A DNA stretch of 27,504 nt from JBKJVQ01 sp046717125 (GTDB taxonomy: Bacteria; Pseudomonadota; Alphaproteobacteria; Rhizobiales; Methyloligellaceae): the NCBI GenBank assembly GCA_046717125.1, contig JBKJVQ010000270.1, forward strand, positions 1 to 27,504, read 5' to 3'. A program made the translations under genes and the position numbers. Below are positions 7,707-15,249 of the stretch, in pieces (the first letter of the stretch is position 1; every line of letters starts with the position of its first letter). The notes below the pieces were generated by a model. The model was not told where the DNA came from. It saw only the letters and a program-made list of their open reading frames with translations, and ran no database searches.

Positions 7707-8261
7707 TCACGGAGCGCGGAAACGAGCGCCGGCCTCCGGGCCCTTGTCCGTGCGGTCAGCCGAACCACAAATCGGCAGATCGCCGCCCAGATCCTGCGCA
7801 CTGATGAAACGCGCCTCCTCGGGCTTTTCCGCCAATACTTCGGCGATCTTGGCGTAGCCGACCAGGCTCACGCGGCATTCAATCTCCCCGAACACGCTCA
7901 AGGACTGGCGGGTCGAAGTCATCGCATCCTGCTGGAAGCGTTCGAAACGCTGCTTGCCGTTCTCGCCGTAAGCCCTGTCAAAACCCGCACGTGCCGCCTT
8001 CTCCGCCGCTTCGATTGCGGGCTGCGCCTTTTCAAGATTTTTCTCCGCGCCCGGCACAAAGGTCTCGTCCTTGATCTTCGGGAAATGCCGCAGGCAGATC
8101 TCAAGACCTTCCCGGACGGATTGCGCCCCGATCACAATGCCGAGCTTCATCGCCTCGTCCTGGGTGACGCATTTCTGGTCAGAGGCGCGCACAGGCGAGA
8201 AAAACAGGGAAGCGACGATCGCTGTCCCTGAAAAAGCCATTATTGCAAACGTGGGCTTCAT
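7707..8261 (-). CDS. Secreted four-cysteine protein of unknown function
   Basis: This 184-residue protein starts at ATG 8261, with GAGGGA six bases upstream. The N-terminus has a typical signal peptide (MKPTF, hydrophobic core IMAFSGTAIVASLFF, cleavage probably near VRAS-D at residues 26-28). The mature part has four cysteines (C31, C56, C129, C165), which could form two disulfides in the periplasm, and a central helical, charged stretch rich in Glu, Lys and Ala. I recognise no domain. It sits between the patatin gene and a DUF465 gene, all on the minus strand, but each is separated by a hairpin, so it probably forms its own transcript. Function unknown. Confidence 0.65.
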   Translation of the reverse strand: MKPTFAIMAFSGTAIVASLFFSPVRASDQKCVTQDEAMKLGIVIGAQSVREGLEICLRHFPKIKDETFVPGAEKNLEKAQPAIEAAEKAARAGFDRAYGENGKQRFERFQQDAMTSTRQSLSVFGEIECRVSLVGYAKIAEVLAEKPEEARFISAQDLGGDLPICGSADRTDKGPEAGARFRAP

Positions 8262-8304
8262 TCGGATTCCCTCTTCAACCGTTCGGATCGTTACTGTGCT
8301 TCAT

Positions 8305-8331
8305 ACAAGAAAAGGCCGCGCAAGGCGGCCT
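8305..8331 (-). terminator. Rho-independent terminator of the minus-strand DUF465 gene
   Basis: On the minus strand a 7-bp stem AGGCCGC/GCGGCCT (8331-8325 with 8319-8313) with a 5-base loop is followed by TTTTCTTG. It starts 26 bases after the stop of the DUF465 gene at 8358-8528 and separates it from the secreted-protein gene. Confidence 0.75.
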
Positions 8332-8357
8332 CTCCCTCAAAACTTTGGAACGAGATG

Positions 8358-8528
8358 TCAGGCGTGATGCCGGAGCTTCTCGATCTCGTCCTTCAACTTC
8401 AATTTCTGGCGTTTCAGCTCGGCGAGTTTCACCGAGTCTGCCAGCGGCCGCATCTCTTCAATTTCGATACGGCGATCCAACGCGCGATGCTTGCCCGAAA
8501 GTTCGGTGAGATGTGCATCAAGCGCCAT
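8358..8528 (-). CDS. Short DUF465 (YdcH-like) helical protein
   Basis: The 56-residue protein starts at ATG 8528 with an excellent GGAGGT five bases upstream. It begins MALDAHLTELSGKHRALDRRI, then has a charged helix with LAELKRQKLKLKDEIEKL near the C-terminus. This is the DUF465 pattern: an antiparallel helical hairpin with the ending L-K-x-x-K-L-x-L-K-D-E-I. These proteins are very common in alphaproteobacteria and have no settled function. A second DUF465 gene of the same family lies divergently 186 bases away, so the two may be co-regulated from the shared intergenic region. The gene is followed by its own terminator. Confidence 0.9.
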   Translation of the reverse strand: MALDAHLTELSGKHRALDRRIEIEEMRPLADSVKLAELKRQKLKLKDEIEKLRHHA

Positions 8529-8556
8529 TGCGGACCTCCATCCAGTTGATTCCTAC

Positions 8557-8592
8557 GACGCCATTGTGACAAAGCGGCGTCACATTGTCTAA
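8557..8592 (-). promoter_or_regulatory. Putative promoter with operator-like inverted repeat between the DUF465 genes
   Basis: TGTGAC (8565-8570) and GTCACA (8579-8584) form a perfect inverted repeat with 8-base spacing, overlapping a second one, GACGCC/GGCGTC (8557-8562 with 8576-8581). On the minus strand TAGACA (8592-8587) and CACAAT (8568-8563), 18 bases apart, resemble -35 and -10 boxes, so the first repeat would lie in the spacer. The half sites resemble CRP/FNR-family sites, but the spacing is wider than the usual six between TGTGA and TCACA. Confidence 0.35.
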
Positions 8593-8714
8593 CTCTGACG
8601 GACCCATGATGTTCACAAATGGTTACCGCGCCCAGCTTGCGCGCGCGCGGGCCGCCGTTGATACTCCGAACCGCCAAACTATGGGCGAATCAAGGATTTC
8701 GAGGTCGGGGAGGC

Positions 8715-8921
8715 ATGGAAAGCGAGGAAGAACGCGAGCTTCGCGATTCCCTTGCGCGGCTCAAACAGGAGCACCGCGATCTGGACGCCGCAATCAATGC
8801 GCTGGAAAATTCCGGCAAGGGCGACCAGCTGCAGCTCAAACGGCTGAAAAAGAAAAAACTGTATCTGAAGGATGAGATGGCGCGGATCGAGGATCAGCTG
8901 CTACCGGACATCATCGCCTGA
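8715..8921 (+). CDS. Second DUF465 (YdcH-like) helical protein
   Basis: The 68-residue product starts at ATG 8715. GAGG about ten bases upstream and GGGGAGG immediately before the ATG are possible ribosome-binding sites, the latter rather close. The sequence is almost wholly charged helix (MESEEERELRDSLARLKQEH), with LKRLKKKKLYLKDEMARIEDQL matching the C-terminal DUF465 signature. It is longer and more charged than the divergent copy at 8358-8528. An upstream extension in the same frame is Arg/Pro-rich and unlike the family. Its last 28 bases overlap the end of the convergent GGDEF gene. Function unknown. Confidence 0.85.
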   Translation: MESEEERELRDSLARLKQEHRDLDAAINALENSGKGDQLQLKRLKKKKLYLKDEMARIEDQLLPDIIA

Positions 8922-9565
8922 GGCTGGACCGCCCTCCGATCGCGCAGAGCCGCTTTGTGACGTTCCTTGGCGCGGTACATCTCGGCATCCGCCCGCGCGA
9001 GAGCGGCTGTCGCGGGTTCCTCGGCCACAATTTCGGCGACGCCCCAACTGAACGCCACGCCCCACGGCTCCGCCTCGAAATCGAATTGCAAGTCGAGGGC
9101 AAGGTTCGTGAGTTCGCGCGCCTTGGCTTCGGCCGTAGCCCGATCCGCCTCATGCAGGAAAATCGCGAACTCGTCACCGCCGAGACGCCCGATCGCGTCC
9201 GATCGCCGGACATGATCCATCAGCAGGTGACCGAACGCGACAAGGATGCGGTCCCCGGCCGCATGCCCGTGGCGGTCGTTGACCGATTTCATCCCGTCGA
9301 GGTCGATATAGATCACGCTCGCGAGCCGCCGGTAGCGCGATACATAGGAGATGCCGCGATCGAGTTCGCGCATGAAACCGCGCCGATTGAATACCGGTAC
9401 CAGCGGATCCTCGTCGACCGTGGCTTCCAGCACAACGAGGCGCGCGCGCATGTGTGCCAGCTCGGTCAGCGCCGATTCGAGCTCCGACGTCAAGCGCCGC
9501 ACCAGTGTGCTTTCTCCCGAGCCGACCTCGTCACGGACGTGCCGATGTCCGAACAATGGATCCAC
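8894..9565 (-). CDS. Diguanylate cyclase (GGDEF domain)
   Basis: The enzyme makes cyclic di-GMP from two GTP. The 223-residue protein starts at GTG 9565, supported by GGGAGG nine bases upstream. Residues 16-52 form a predicted helical or coiled-coil segment. The GGDEF domain (about 53-205) follows, with DLDGMKSVNDRHGHAAGD (Mg/GTP binding) and an intact GGDEF signature at 129-133. An RxxD inhibitory site (Arg120, Asp123) lies five residues before the signature, so the enzyme should be active and product-inhibited. There is no transmembrane or recognised sensor domain, so it is soluble and activation would be through the N-terminal helix. It is divergent from purE and overlaps the DUF465 gene tail-to-tail. 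Confidence 0.93.
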   Translation of the reverse strand: MDPLFGHRHVRDEVGSGESTLVRRLTSELESALTELAHMRARLVVLEATVDEDPLVPVFNRRGFMRELDRGISYVSRYRRLASVIYIDLDGMKSVNDRHGHAAGDRILVAFGHLLMDHVRRSDAIGRLGGDEFAIFLHEADRATAEAKARELTNLALDLQFDFEAEPWGVAFSWGVAEIVAEEPATAALARADAEMYRAKERHKAALRDRRAVQPQAMMSGSS

Positions 9566-9776
9566 GCGCCGATGCCTCCCGCGCTTTTCGCTGCGCCCCC
9601 GGTTCGTGAAAACTCAGCATGCGAACCGACTGGACCAAAAAAAAGCTTTCGCGCAAAGAAGAAAGAAACCTTCGGGTAAACAAAGCGCTGACGCGGCTTG
9701 CCAAACACAATGCAATTCCGATACACCCCGCATCTTTCCGCGACCGTCACACCTCTCCTCAAGGCAAATTCTCTGC

Positions 9777-10274
9777 ATGGGAACTGCTGATCCACTCGTC
9801 GGCATCGTTATGGGTAGTCAGTCCGACTGGCCGACGCTGCGGCGGGCGGCGGAGGTGCTGGAAGCGCTCGGCGTGCCGTTCGAGACCCGCATTGTCTCCG
9901 CGCACCGTACCCCCGATCGGCTCTACCAATACGCGCGCAGCGCCGAGGGGCGCGGTCTCAAGGTCATCATCGCCGGGGCCGGCGGCGCGGCGCATCTGCC
10001 TGGCATGACGGCCTCACTGACGATTCTGCCCGTGCTCGGCGTGCCGGTCGAAAGCGAAGCGCTTTCGGGACAGGACAGTCTGCTCTCGATCGTGCAGATG
10101 CCGGCGGGCGTCCCAGTCGGAACACTGGCGATCGGCAAGCCGGGGGCGACCAACGCGGGGCTTCTCGCGGCGAAAATTCTCGCTCTGTCCGACACCAAGC
10201 TCGCGAAGCGGATCGCAGCCTGGCGCGAGGAGCAGACGGCCTCGGTGCCCGAAGCCCCCTCGTCCGATGTCTGA
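9777..10274 (+). CDS. purE: N5-carboxyaminoimidazole ribonucleotide mutase PurE
   Basis: PurE (class I) moves the carboxyl group of N5-CAIR to give CAIR in purine synthesis; the substrate comes from PurK. The 165-residue product has the phosphate-binding MGSQSDWPTLRRA near the N-terminus, the active-site stretch SAHRTPDRLYQYA with its catalytic His, GAGGAAHLPGM, and the loop QMPAGVPVGTLAIG. The length is typical. The start is ATG 9777; the ribosome-binding site is weak (AAGG about 12 bases upstream). The stop overlaps the start of purK by eight bases (ATGTCTGA), so the two are translationally coupled. Confidence 0.97.
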   Translation: MGTADPLVGIVMGSQSDWPTLRRAAEVLEALGVPFETRIVSAHRTPDRLYQYARSAEGRGLKVIIAGAGGAAHLPGMTASLTILPVLGVPVESEALSGQDSLLSIVQMPAGVPVGTLAIGKPGATNAGLLAAKILALSDTKLAKRIAAWREEQTASVPEAPSSDV

Positions 10275-11352
10275 GACGCCGCTGCCTCCGGGCAGCATCA
10301 TCGGCATCCTGGGCGGAGGCCAACTCGGCCGCATGCTGGCCCAGTCCGCGGCGCGGCTCGGCTTCCTGACGCACATCTATTCCAACCGCGCCGATGAGCC
10401 GGCCTATTCTGTGTCGCACGCCCATACGACGGGCGCGTTCGACGACCTAGGCGCAGTGGCGAAGTTTGCGCAGGCTTGCGACGTCGTGACGTTCGAGTTC
10501 GAGAATATTCCGCTCGCCGCGCTCGAAGCGGCGGGGGCGCATGCGCTAGTCGCACCCTCGGCGCAATCGCTCGCGCTGACACAGGACCGGCTGGACGAGA
10601 AGAATTTCCTCGCGCGACTCGGCATTCCGCTCGCGGCTTTCGCGCCGGTCGAAAACGAAAACGATCTCGATGCCGCGCTCGACCGGACAGGGCTGCCGGC
10701 CCTGATCAAGACGCGGCGTCTCGGTTATGACGGCAAAGGGCAGGCGAAGATCGGCTACGCCGACGAAGCTCGTCCAGCATTGGCGTCGCTCGGCGCAACC
10801 TGTGTGCTTGAGGCCTTCGTCGATTTTGCGTGCGAGATTTCGGTCATCGTCGCGTGCGGCCGCGACGGCAAGCTCGTCTGTTACGACGTGACCGAAAACG
10901 ATCACCGCAACCATATCCTCGCCACGAGCCGTGTGCCGTCTTCCCTCCCACCCGCGCACGGAAAGGCGGCGCAGGACATGGCGATTCAGATCGCCAACGC
11001 GCTCGACCATGTGGGTGTCCTGTGCGTCGAGATGTTCCATACACCGCATCGCAGCGAGACCCCGCTCGTCGTCAACGAGATTGCGCCCCGTGTGCACAAC
11101 AGTGGACATTGGACCATCGAGGGCTGCGGCATCAGCCAGTTCGAAAACCATATCCGTGCGATTGCGGGCTGGCCGCTCGGCCCGACCGAACGGCACGCGG
11201 ACGCGGTGATGACCAATCTCATCGGCCACGACGTTGACGATTGGCTCGGGCTTGCATCGGACCCGGAAGCGATCCTGCACCTTTACGGCAAGCACGACTG
11301 CATTCCGGGCCGGAAGATGGGTCACGTCACGCGGCTCTATCCGCGCAACTGA
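10267..11352 (+). CDS. purK: N5-carboxyaminoimidazole ribonucleotide synthase PurK
   Basis: PurK is an ATP-grasp enzyme that converts AIR, bicarbonate and ATP to N5-CAIR. The 361-residue product begins with the nucleotide-binding turn IGILGGGQLGRMLAQSAARLG. It then has TFEFENIPL, the DRLDEKNFL segment, KTRRLGYDGKGQ (ATP-grasp), FACEISVIVACGRDG, and the Mg/ATP site NEIAPRVHNSGHWTIEGC. The end (FPGRK-type loop IPGRKMGHVTRLYP) is also standard. It overlaps purE by eight bases. No lesion was seen; this is a normal housekeeping operon. Confidence 0.97.
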   Translation: MSETPLPPGSIIGILGGGQLGRMLAQSAARLGFLTHIYSNRADEPAYSVSHAHTTGAFDDLGAVAKFAQACDVVTFEFENIPLAALEAAGAHALVAPSAQSLALTQDRLDEKNFLARLGIPLAAFAPVENENDLDAALDRTGLPALIKTRRLGYDGKGQAKIGYADEARPALASLGATCVLEAFVDFACEISVIVACGRDGKLVCYDVTENDHRNHILATSRVPSSLPPAHGKAAQDMAIQIANALDHVGVLCVEMFHTPHRSETPLVVNEIAPRVHNSGHWTIEGCGISQFENHIRAIAGWPLGPTERHADAVMTNLIGHDVDDWLGLASDPEAILHLYGKHDCIPGRKMGHVTRLYPRN

Positions 11353-11390
11353 ACACGATGCGGAAATCGACCGCTGACTTTGCGGCCGGC

Positions 11391-11419
11391 TGGACAATCG
11401 GCGGCTGTTGCGATACACA
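11391..11419 (+). promoter_or_regulatory. Possible promoter of rpsU
   Basis: TGGACA (11391-11396) is separated by 17 bases from TACACA (11414-11419). The -35 box matches five of six consensus positions, the -10 only about three. It would give a leader of about 85 bases before the GTG start of rpsU. The strength is uncertain. Confidence 0.3.
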
Positions 11420-11512
11420 CCGCTTCAGATTCGGTGGCGTGAGTTGCCGATCGCGCAGTGCTTCGTTTCGCGCCTGCGATTTTTTCATGAACAACATCGG
11501 AGACTTCCCGGC

Positions 11513-11755
11513 GTGCAAGTCGTCGTTCGCGAAAACAATGTCGATCAGGCGCTGAAAGCGCTGAAAAAGAAGATGCAACGCGAGGGCATCTTCCGCGAGA
11601 TGAAGCTCCGTAACTATTACGAGAAGCCCTCAGAGAAGCGTGCCCGCGAAAAGGCTGAAGCCATCCGCCGCGCCCGCAAGCTGGCGCGCAAGCGCGCACA
11701 GCGCGAAGGGCTCATCGCCGGGGCCAAGCGCCCCGCGCCCGCGCCGGGCCGGTAA
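11513..11755 (+). CDS. rpsU: 30S ribosomal protein bS21
   Basis: The 80-residue protein begins VQVVVRENNVDQALKALKKK and continues with KMQREGIFREMKLRNYYEKPSEKRAREKAEAIRRARK, a clear match to bS21, which sits near the 3' end of 16S rRNA and helps initiation. The start is GTG 11513, with GGAG about ten bases upstream. There is no ATG at this point, and the start fits the family N-terminus. The C-terminal tail is basic and Pro/Ala-rich (KRPAPAPGR), as in other alphaproteobacteria. A strong terminator follows 21 bases after the stop. Confidence 0.95.
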   Translation: MQVVVRENNVDQALKALKKKMQREGIFREMKLRNYYEKPSEKRAREKAEAIRRARKLARKRAQREGLIAGAKRPAPAPGR

Positions 11756-11776
11756 ATCTTCCTCAGAACGCTGTTG

Positions 11777-11804
11777 AAGGCCGGGCATCTGTGTCCGGCC
11801 TTTT
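11777..11804 (+). terminator. Rho-independent terminator of rpsU
   Basis: AAGGCCGG (11777-11784) pairs perfectly with CCGGCCTT (11795-11802) around a 10-base loop, ending in TTTT (11801-11804). It lies between the convergent rpsU and hydrolase genes and, with AAAA on the other side, could act weakly on the minus strand too. Confidence 0.8.
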
Positions 11805-11820
11805 CGATTCCCGCACAGGT

Positions 11821-12636
11821 TCAGGCCGAAGCCAGCGACTTCGTCTGCGGCAATTCTTCCAGAAATCGCCGGACCGCATCCCACGCGCCGTGACTGAAGA
11901 GATCGTTGTGGCCGCCATCGGCGAACGGCACGAACCGTTTCGGCTCGTTGGCTGCATCGAAGATGCGACGTCCATGCGCCGCAGGGATGACGGCGTCGCG
12001 CTCGCCATGGACGATCAGAAGCGGGGCGTGCACATTGCCGATCCGGTCCAAATTGCGGAATTGATCCTGCAGCACCAGCCAAAGCGGTACGAAGAAATAC
12101 GTTTTCTGGCCGACGTCGGGCACCGATGTGAGGGGCGCTTCGAGCACGAGCGCGCGCACGCGCCTTGCCTCCGCCAGCTGGATTGCGACGCCGGTGCCGA
12201 TCGACTCGCCATACGTGACGATTTCGTCGGCGGGCACGCCGTTTCCGATCAGCCAGTCGTAGACGTGGAAGGCGTCCGCCACGAGCGCCTTTTCGCTTGG
12301 CGACCCGCCTGATCCCCCGGATCCGCGGTAGTTCATGACGAGCACGCCATAGCCGTCGTTCTGGATGCGCGTGATCTTCTCTGAGCGGTGCATGGCGGAG
12401 CCGGCATTGCCGGTGAAATAAAGGATCGTCGGTTTGTCAGGCCGCGCGGGCGCGTACCACACGACGAGGGGCGTTCCGTCCCCCGCCTTGAGCGCAATTT
12501 CACTGACGCCCGAAACGCCCGCCTCGACGGGCGTCATGCGCTCGGGGTTCGCCATGTAGATGAAATGCCGGTTGAGCAGCACCGCGCCGATCAGCACGAC
12601 GATGTAGATGCCTGCAAGCCAGAGGATGATTGTCAT
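11821..12636 (-). CDS. Membrane-anchored alpha/beta hydrolase (BEM46/ABHD13-like)
   Basis: The 271-residue product starts at ATG 12636. An N-terminal hydrophobic helix (residues 3-22) would anchor it in the inner membrane. The fold motifs follow: the YFTGNAGS oxyanion region, NYRGSGGSGGSPSE, the nucleophile elbow GESIG (Ser145), HGERDAVIP (Asp214) and GGHNDL (His243), giving a complete catalytic triad. This arrangement, with an N-terminal anchor and the NYRG/GESIG motifs, is that of the BEM46/ABHD13 group. The substrate is unknown; esters or thioesters are likely. It lies downstream of the GST-like gene (83-base gap, same strand), so the two may be one transcript. Confidence 0.88.
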   Translation of the reverse strand: MTIILWLAGIYIVVLIGAVLLNRHFIYMANPERMTPVEAGVSGVSEIALKAGDGTPLVVWYAPARPDKPTILYFTGNAGSAMHRSEKITRIQNDGYGVLVMNYRGSGGSGGSPSEKALVADAFHVYDWLIGNGVPADEIVTYGESIGTGVAIQLAEARRVRALVLEAPLTSVPDVGQKTYFFVPLWLVLQDQFRNLDRIGNVHAPLLIVHGERDAVIPAAHGRRIFDAANEPKRFVPFADGGHNDLFSHGAWDAVRRFLEELPQTKSLASA

Positions 12637-12719
12637 GACGGCGCTTGTTGGGTGGGACACGCGGCGGCAAAAAGCACGGGCTCGAACCAGATACAAGCGA
12701 TTGTCGGCGTCGAGCGAAC

Positions 12720-13313
12720 TTATCCCGCCGGCATTGGGATAAAGCCGGGCAGCGCCTCGATCCGCTTCATCCATGCGGTGACGTTCGGATATTGGGACAG
12801 CGGAACGCCGCCTTCGCCCGCGACCGCGAGATAGGGGTAGCACGCGATGTCTGCGATGGTCGGGCGGCCGAGCGCGAGAAACTCGTTGCGGTCCAGGTGC
12901 CGATCCATGATCCCGAGTAGCCGCGCCGATTTCTCGCGCGCCTTGTCCGTGTCGAGACCATAGCCAAAACGCTGCGCAAGCCGTGCGTCGTTCGGGCCGC
13001 GCGCCACTTCGTTGCTGGCGACCATCAGCCACTCCATGACATGGCCGATGTCCGGCGCCTCGATCGGCAGCCATTCCGTCGCGCCGTATTTGCGCGCCAG
13101 GTAGACGAGGATCGCCTGGCTATCGCGCAGAACGACGTCACCGTCGACCAGGACGGGCAGTTCGCCGAATGGATTGAGGTCGGTTACGGGTGGCTTCTTG
13201 TGCGCGCCGGCCATGAAGTCGACCGGGATGAGATCCACGTCCTTGCCGAGGATCGAGAGGAACAGCCTCACCTTGTGGCAATTCCCCGAGACGCTGAGAT
13301 CGTAGAGCTTCAC
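12720..13313 (-). CDS. Glutathione S-transferase-like protein
   Basis: The 197-residue protein probably starts at GTG 13313 (VKLYDLSVSGNCHKVRLFL), nine bases after GGAG; a longer frame upstream is Arg-rich and not family-like. The thioredoxin-fold N-terminal domain has SGNCHKVR at the usual glutathione-activating position and NPFGELPVLVDGDVVLRDSQAILVYLA, which holds the cis-Pro and the Asp-Ser that bind the glutamyl part of GSH. The all-helical C-terminal domain has GRPTIADIACYPYL, the N-capping motif of GSTs. The substrate is unknown. It lies upstream of the hydrolase gene on the same strand. Confidence 0.9.
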   Translation of the reverse strand: MKLYDLSVSGNCHKVRLFLSILGKDVDLIPVDFMAGAHKKPPVTDLNPFGELPVLVDGDVVLRDSQAILVYLARKYGATEWLPIEAPDIGHVMEWLMVASNEVARGPNDARLAQRFGYGLDTDKAREKSARLLGIMDRHLDRNEFLALGRPTIADIACYPYLAVAGEGGVPLSQYPNVTAWMKRIEALPGFIPMPAG

Positions 13314-13373
13314 CGGGAATAACTCCGTCTCTGGATCGGATACGCGCGACCTACCGCGACGTGGAAGCGATGG

Positions 13374-13394
13374 TTGGCGCGCTAAGGCGCGCAA
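13374..13394 (-). terminator. GC-rich hairpin between pntB and the GST gene
   Basis: GCGCGC (13377-13382) and GCGCGC (13387-13392) form a 6-bp stem with a TAAG loop, extended by TT/AA around a bulged G. It lies 25 bases after the pntB stop. There is no U-tract on the minus strand, so termination there is only possible. Confidence 0.3.
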
Positions 13395-13419
13395 TGGACA
13401 TCTGCACCAAGCGGTTCGC

Positions 13420-14817
13420 TCAGTGCCCGAGAGCCTTGACGATCTCTTCGGTCATCTTCTTGGCGTCGCCCAGCACCATCATCGTGTTGTCGCGATAGAA
13501 GAGCGGGTTGTCGATGCCGGCATAGCCGCTTGCAAGGCTGCGCTTGTTGAACAACACGGTTCCCGACTTCCAGACCTGCAACACGGGCATGCCGTAAATC
13601 GGCGATGACTTGTCGTCCTCTGCGGACGGGTTGGTCACGTCGTTCGCGCCGATGACATAGACGACCTCCGACTGCGCGAAATCGTTGTTGATGTCCTCGA
13701 GTTCGAACACCTCATCGTAGGGAACATTCGCCTCAGCGAGCAGCACGTTCATGTGGCCCGGCATGCGGCCGGCGACGGGGTGGATCGCATAACGCACCTC
13801 GACGCCCGCCTTCTTCAGCGTATCGGCCATCTCGCGCAAGGCGTGCTGCGCCTGCGCCACAGCCATACCGTAGCCCGGGACGATGATGACCTTGGACGCG
13901 TTCTTCATCATGAAGGCCGCGTCGTCCGCCGAGCCGAGCTTCACCGGCTTCTGCTCGCCCCCCGAGGCCGCCGCGACCTCGCCGCCGAAGCCACCGAGAA
14001 TAACCGAGATGAAGCTGCGGTTCATGCCCTTGCACATGATGTAGGAGAGGATCGCGCCCGAGGAGCCGACCAGCGCGCCGGTGATGATCAGCGCCGTGTT
14101 GCCGAGCGTGAAGCCGATGCCGGCGGCGGCCCATCCCGAGTAGGAGTTCAGCATCGAGATCACGACCGGCATGTCCGCGCCGCCGATCGGGATGATGAGG
14201 GTAACGCCGAGCGTGAGAGACAGCGCGACGATGACCCAGAAGATCAGCGCCGAAGCCGACTGGCAGAACAGGACAATGGCGACCACGAGCGCGACCGCCA
14301 GCGCGATGTTGATGACATGCCGCGCGGGCAGGAGGATCGGCGCGCCCGACATGCGGCCCGACAGCTTCGCGAAGGCGATGATCGAGCCCGTGAAGGTGAC
14401 CGCGCCAATGGCCGCGCCAAGCGCCATCTCGACCAGCGTGACGCCGGAGATGTCGGAGCCCTCACCGATGCCGAACGCCTCCGGCGCGTAAAGCGCGGCG
14501 GCCGCGACGAACACGGCGGCGAGACCGACGAGCGAATGAAAAGCTGCGACCAGCTCCGGCATCATCGTCATCGGGATCGAGCGCGCGACATAGGCGCCAA
14601 TGCCGCCGCCGATGGCGATGCCCGCGACAATCATCAGCCAGCTGACGATACTCGACGGCGCGGCGATGGCGAGCGTCGTGACCAAGGCGATGGCCATGCC
14701 GACCATGCCGAAGATGTTGCCCTGGCGCGAAGTTTCGGGATGCGAAAGGCCCCGCAGCGCCAGAATGAACAGCACGCCCGAAACGAGATAGAGAATGCCG
14801 GCGAGGTTAGCGGACAT
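13420..14817 (-). CDS. pntB: NAD(P) transhydrogenase subunit beta
   Basis: PntB is the membrane and NADP(H)-binding subunit of the proton-translocating transhydrogenase, which uses the proton gradient to make NADPH from NADH. The 465-residue protein has about eight or nine hydrophobic helices in residues 1-270, including HPETSRQGNIFGMVGMAIA and FHSLVGLAAVFVAAAALY. The cytoplasmic dIII domain follows, with VIIVPGYGMAVAQAQHALREM (the nucleotide-binding turn), HPVAGRMPGHMNVLLAEANVPYD, and VIGANDVTNPSAED near the end. GGGGGG about nine bases before ATG 14817 serves as ribosome-binding site. It is the last gene of the pntAA-pntAB-pntB operon. Confidence 0.97.
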   Translation of the reverse strand: MSANLAGILYLVSGVLFILALRGLSHPETSRQGNIFGMVGMAIALVTTLAIAAPSSIVSWLMIVAGIAIGGGIGAYVARSIPMTMMPELVAAFHSLVGLAAVFVAAAALYAPEAFGIGEGSDISGVTLVEMALGAAIGAVTFTGSIIAFAKLSGRMSGAPILLPARHVINIALAVALVVAIVLFCQSASALIFWVIVALSLTLGVTLIIPIGGADMPVVISMLNSYSGWAAAGIGFTLGNTALIITGALVGSSGAILSYIMCKGMNRSFISVILGGFGGEVAAASGGEQKPVKLGSADDAAFMMKNASKVIIVPGYGMAVAQAQHALREMADTLKKAGVEVRYAIHPVAGRMPGHMNVLLAEANVPYDEVFELEDINNDFAQSEVVYVIGANDVTNPSAEDDKSSPIYGMPVLQVWKSGTVLFNKRSLASGYAGIDNPLFYRDNTMMVLGDAKKMTEEIVKALGH

Positions 14818-14844
14818 GGTTCAGTTCCCCCCGAGCTTCCATCG

Positions 14845-15249
14845 CTACTTCGCCTTCTTTTTGTACATGGAGAGCATGCGCTGGGTGACGAGGAAGCCGC
14901 CGAAAATGTTCACGCTGGCCATCGCGAGGGCGAGGAAGCCGAACAATTTCGCCGTCCAGGACGCGTCCTCGACGGCCGGCACGGCCGTGGCCAGCAGTGC
15001 GCCAACGGCGATCACGGACGAGATGGCGTTCGTCACACTCATGAGAGGCGTGTGCAGCGCCGGGGTCACGGACCAGACGACGTAATAGCCGACGAAGATC
15101 GCCATCACGAAGATGGCGAGGCGGAAGATTGCGGGGTCGGTCGGATGCGCCTCGGTCGCGGCGAACGCGGGACTGGTGGCGAGGATCAACAGCGCGACGA
15201 GGCAGAATGTCAGGGCGCATTCGCTCACTGAGCGACCGGCGAGGTTCAT
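14845..15249 (-). CDS. pntAB: NAD(P) transhydrogenase subunit alpha part 2
   Basis: This small membrane subunit (134 residues) supplies the helices that in E. coli are the C-terminal part of PntA. After a signal-like N-terminal segment (ALTFCLVALLILATSPAFA) it has three helices: FRLAIFVMAIFVGYYVVWSV, the segment TNAISSVIAVGALLATAV, and the last helix KLFGFLALAMASVNIFGGFLVTQRML with a Lys-rich tail. The motif TPALHTPLMSVTNAISS is well conserved in this family. Its ATG (15249) overlaps the stop of pntAA by four bases (ATGA), indicating translational coupling. The split of the alpha subunit into two genes is the usual form in alphaproteobacteria such as Rhodospirillum. Confidence 0.95.
   Translation of the reverse strand: MNLAGRSVSECALTFCLVALLILATSPAFAATEAHPTDPAIFRLAIFVMAIFVGYYVVWSVTPALHTPLMSVTNAISSVIAVGALLATAVPAVEDASWTAKLFGFLALAMASVNIFGGFLVTQRMLSMYKKKAK

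Noticed and set aside
8565..8584. Classical CRP/FNR binding site at TGTGAC-N8-GTCACA
   Set aside because: The half sites match but the spacing between TGTGA and TCACA is ten rather than six, so a standard CRP/FNR site is unlikely.
9619..9776. Possible small gene with a Lys-rich start (MRTDWTKKKLSRKEER) before purE
   Set aside because: There is no ribosome-binding site, the frame runs into purE out of frame, and only about 40 codons look acceptable.
13753..15231. Plus-strand open frame (492 codons) opposite pntB and pntAB
   Set aside because: It is an antisense shadow of pntB and pntAB, full of Arg, Asp and His with no domain.
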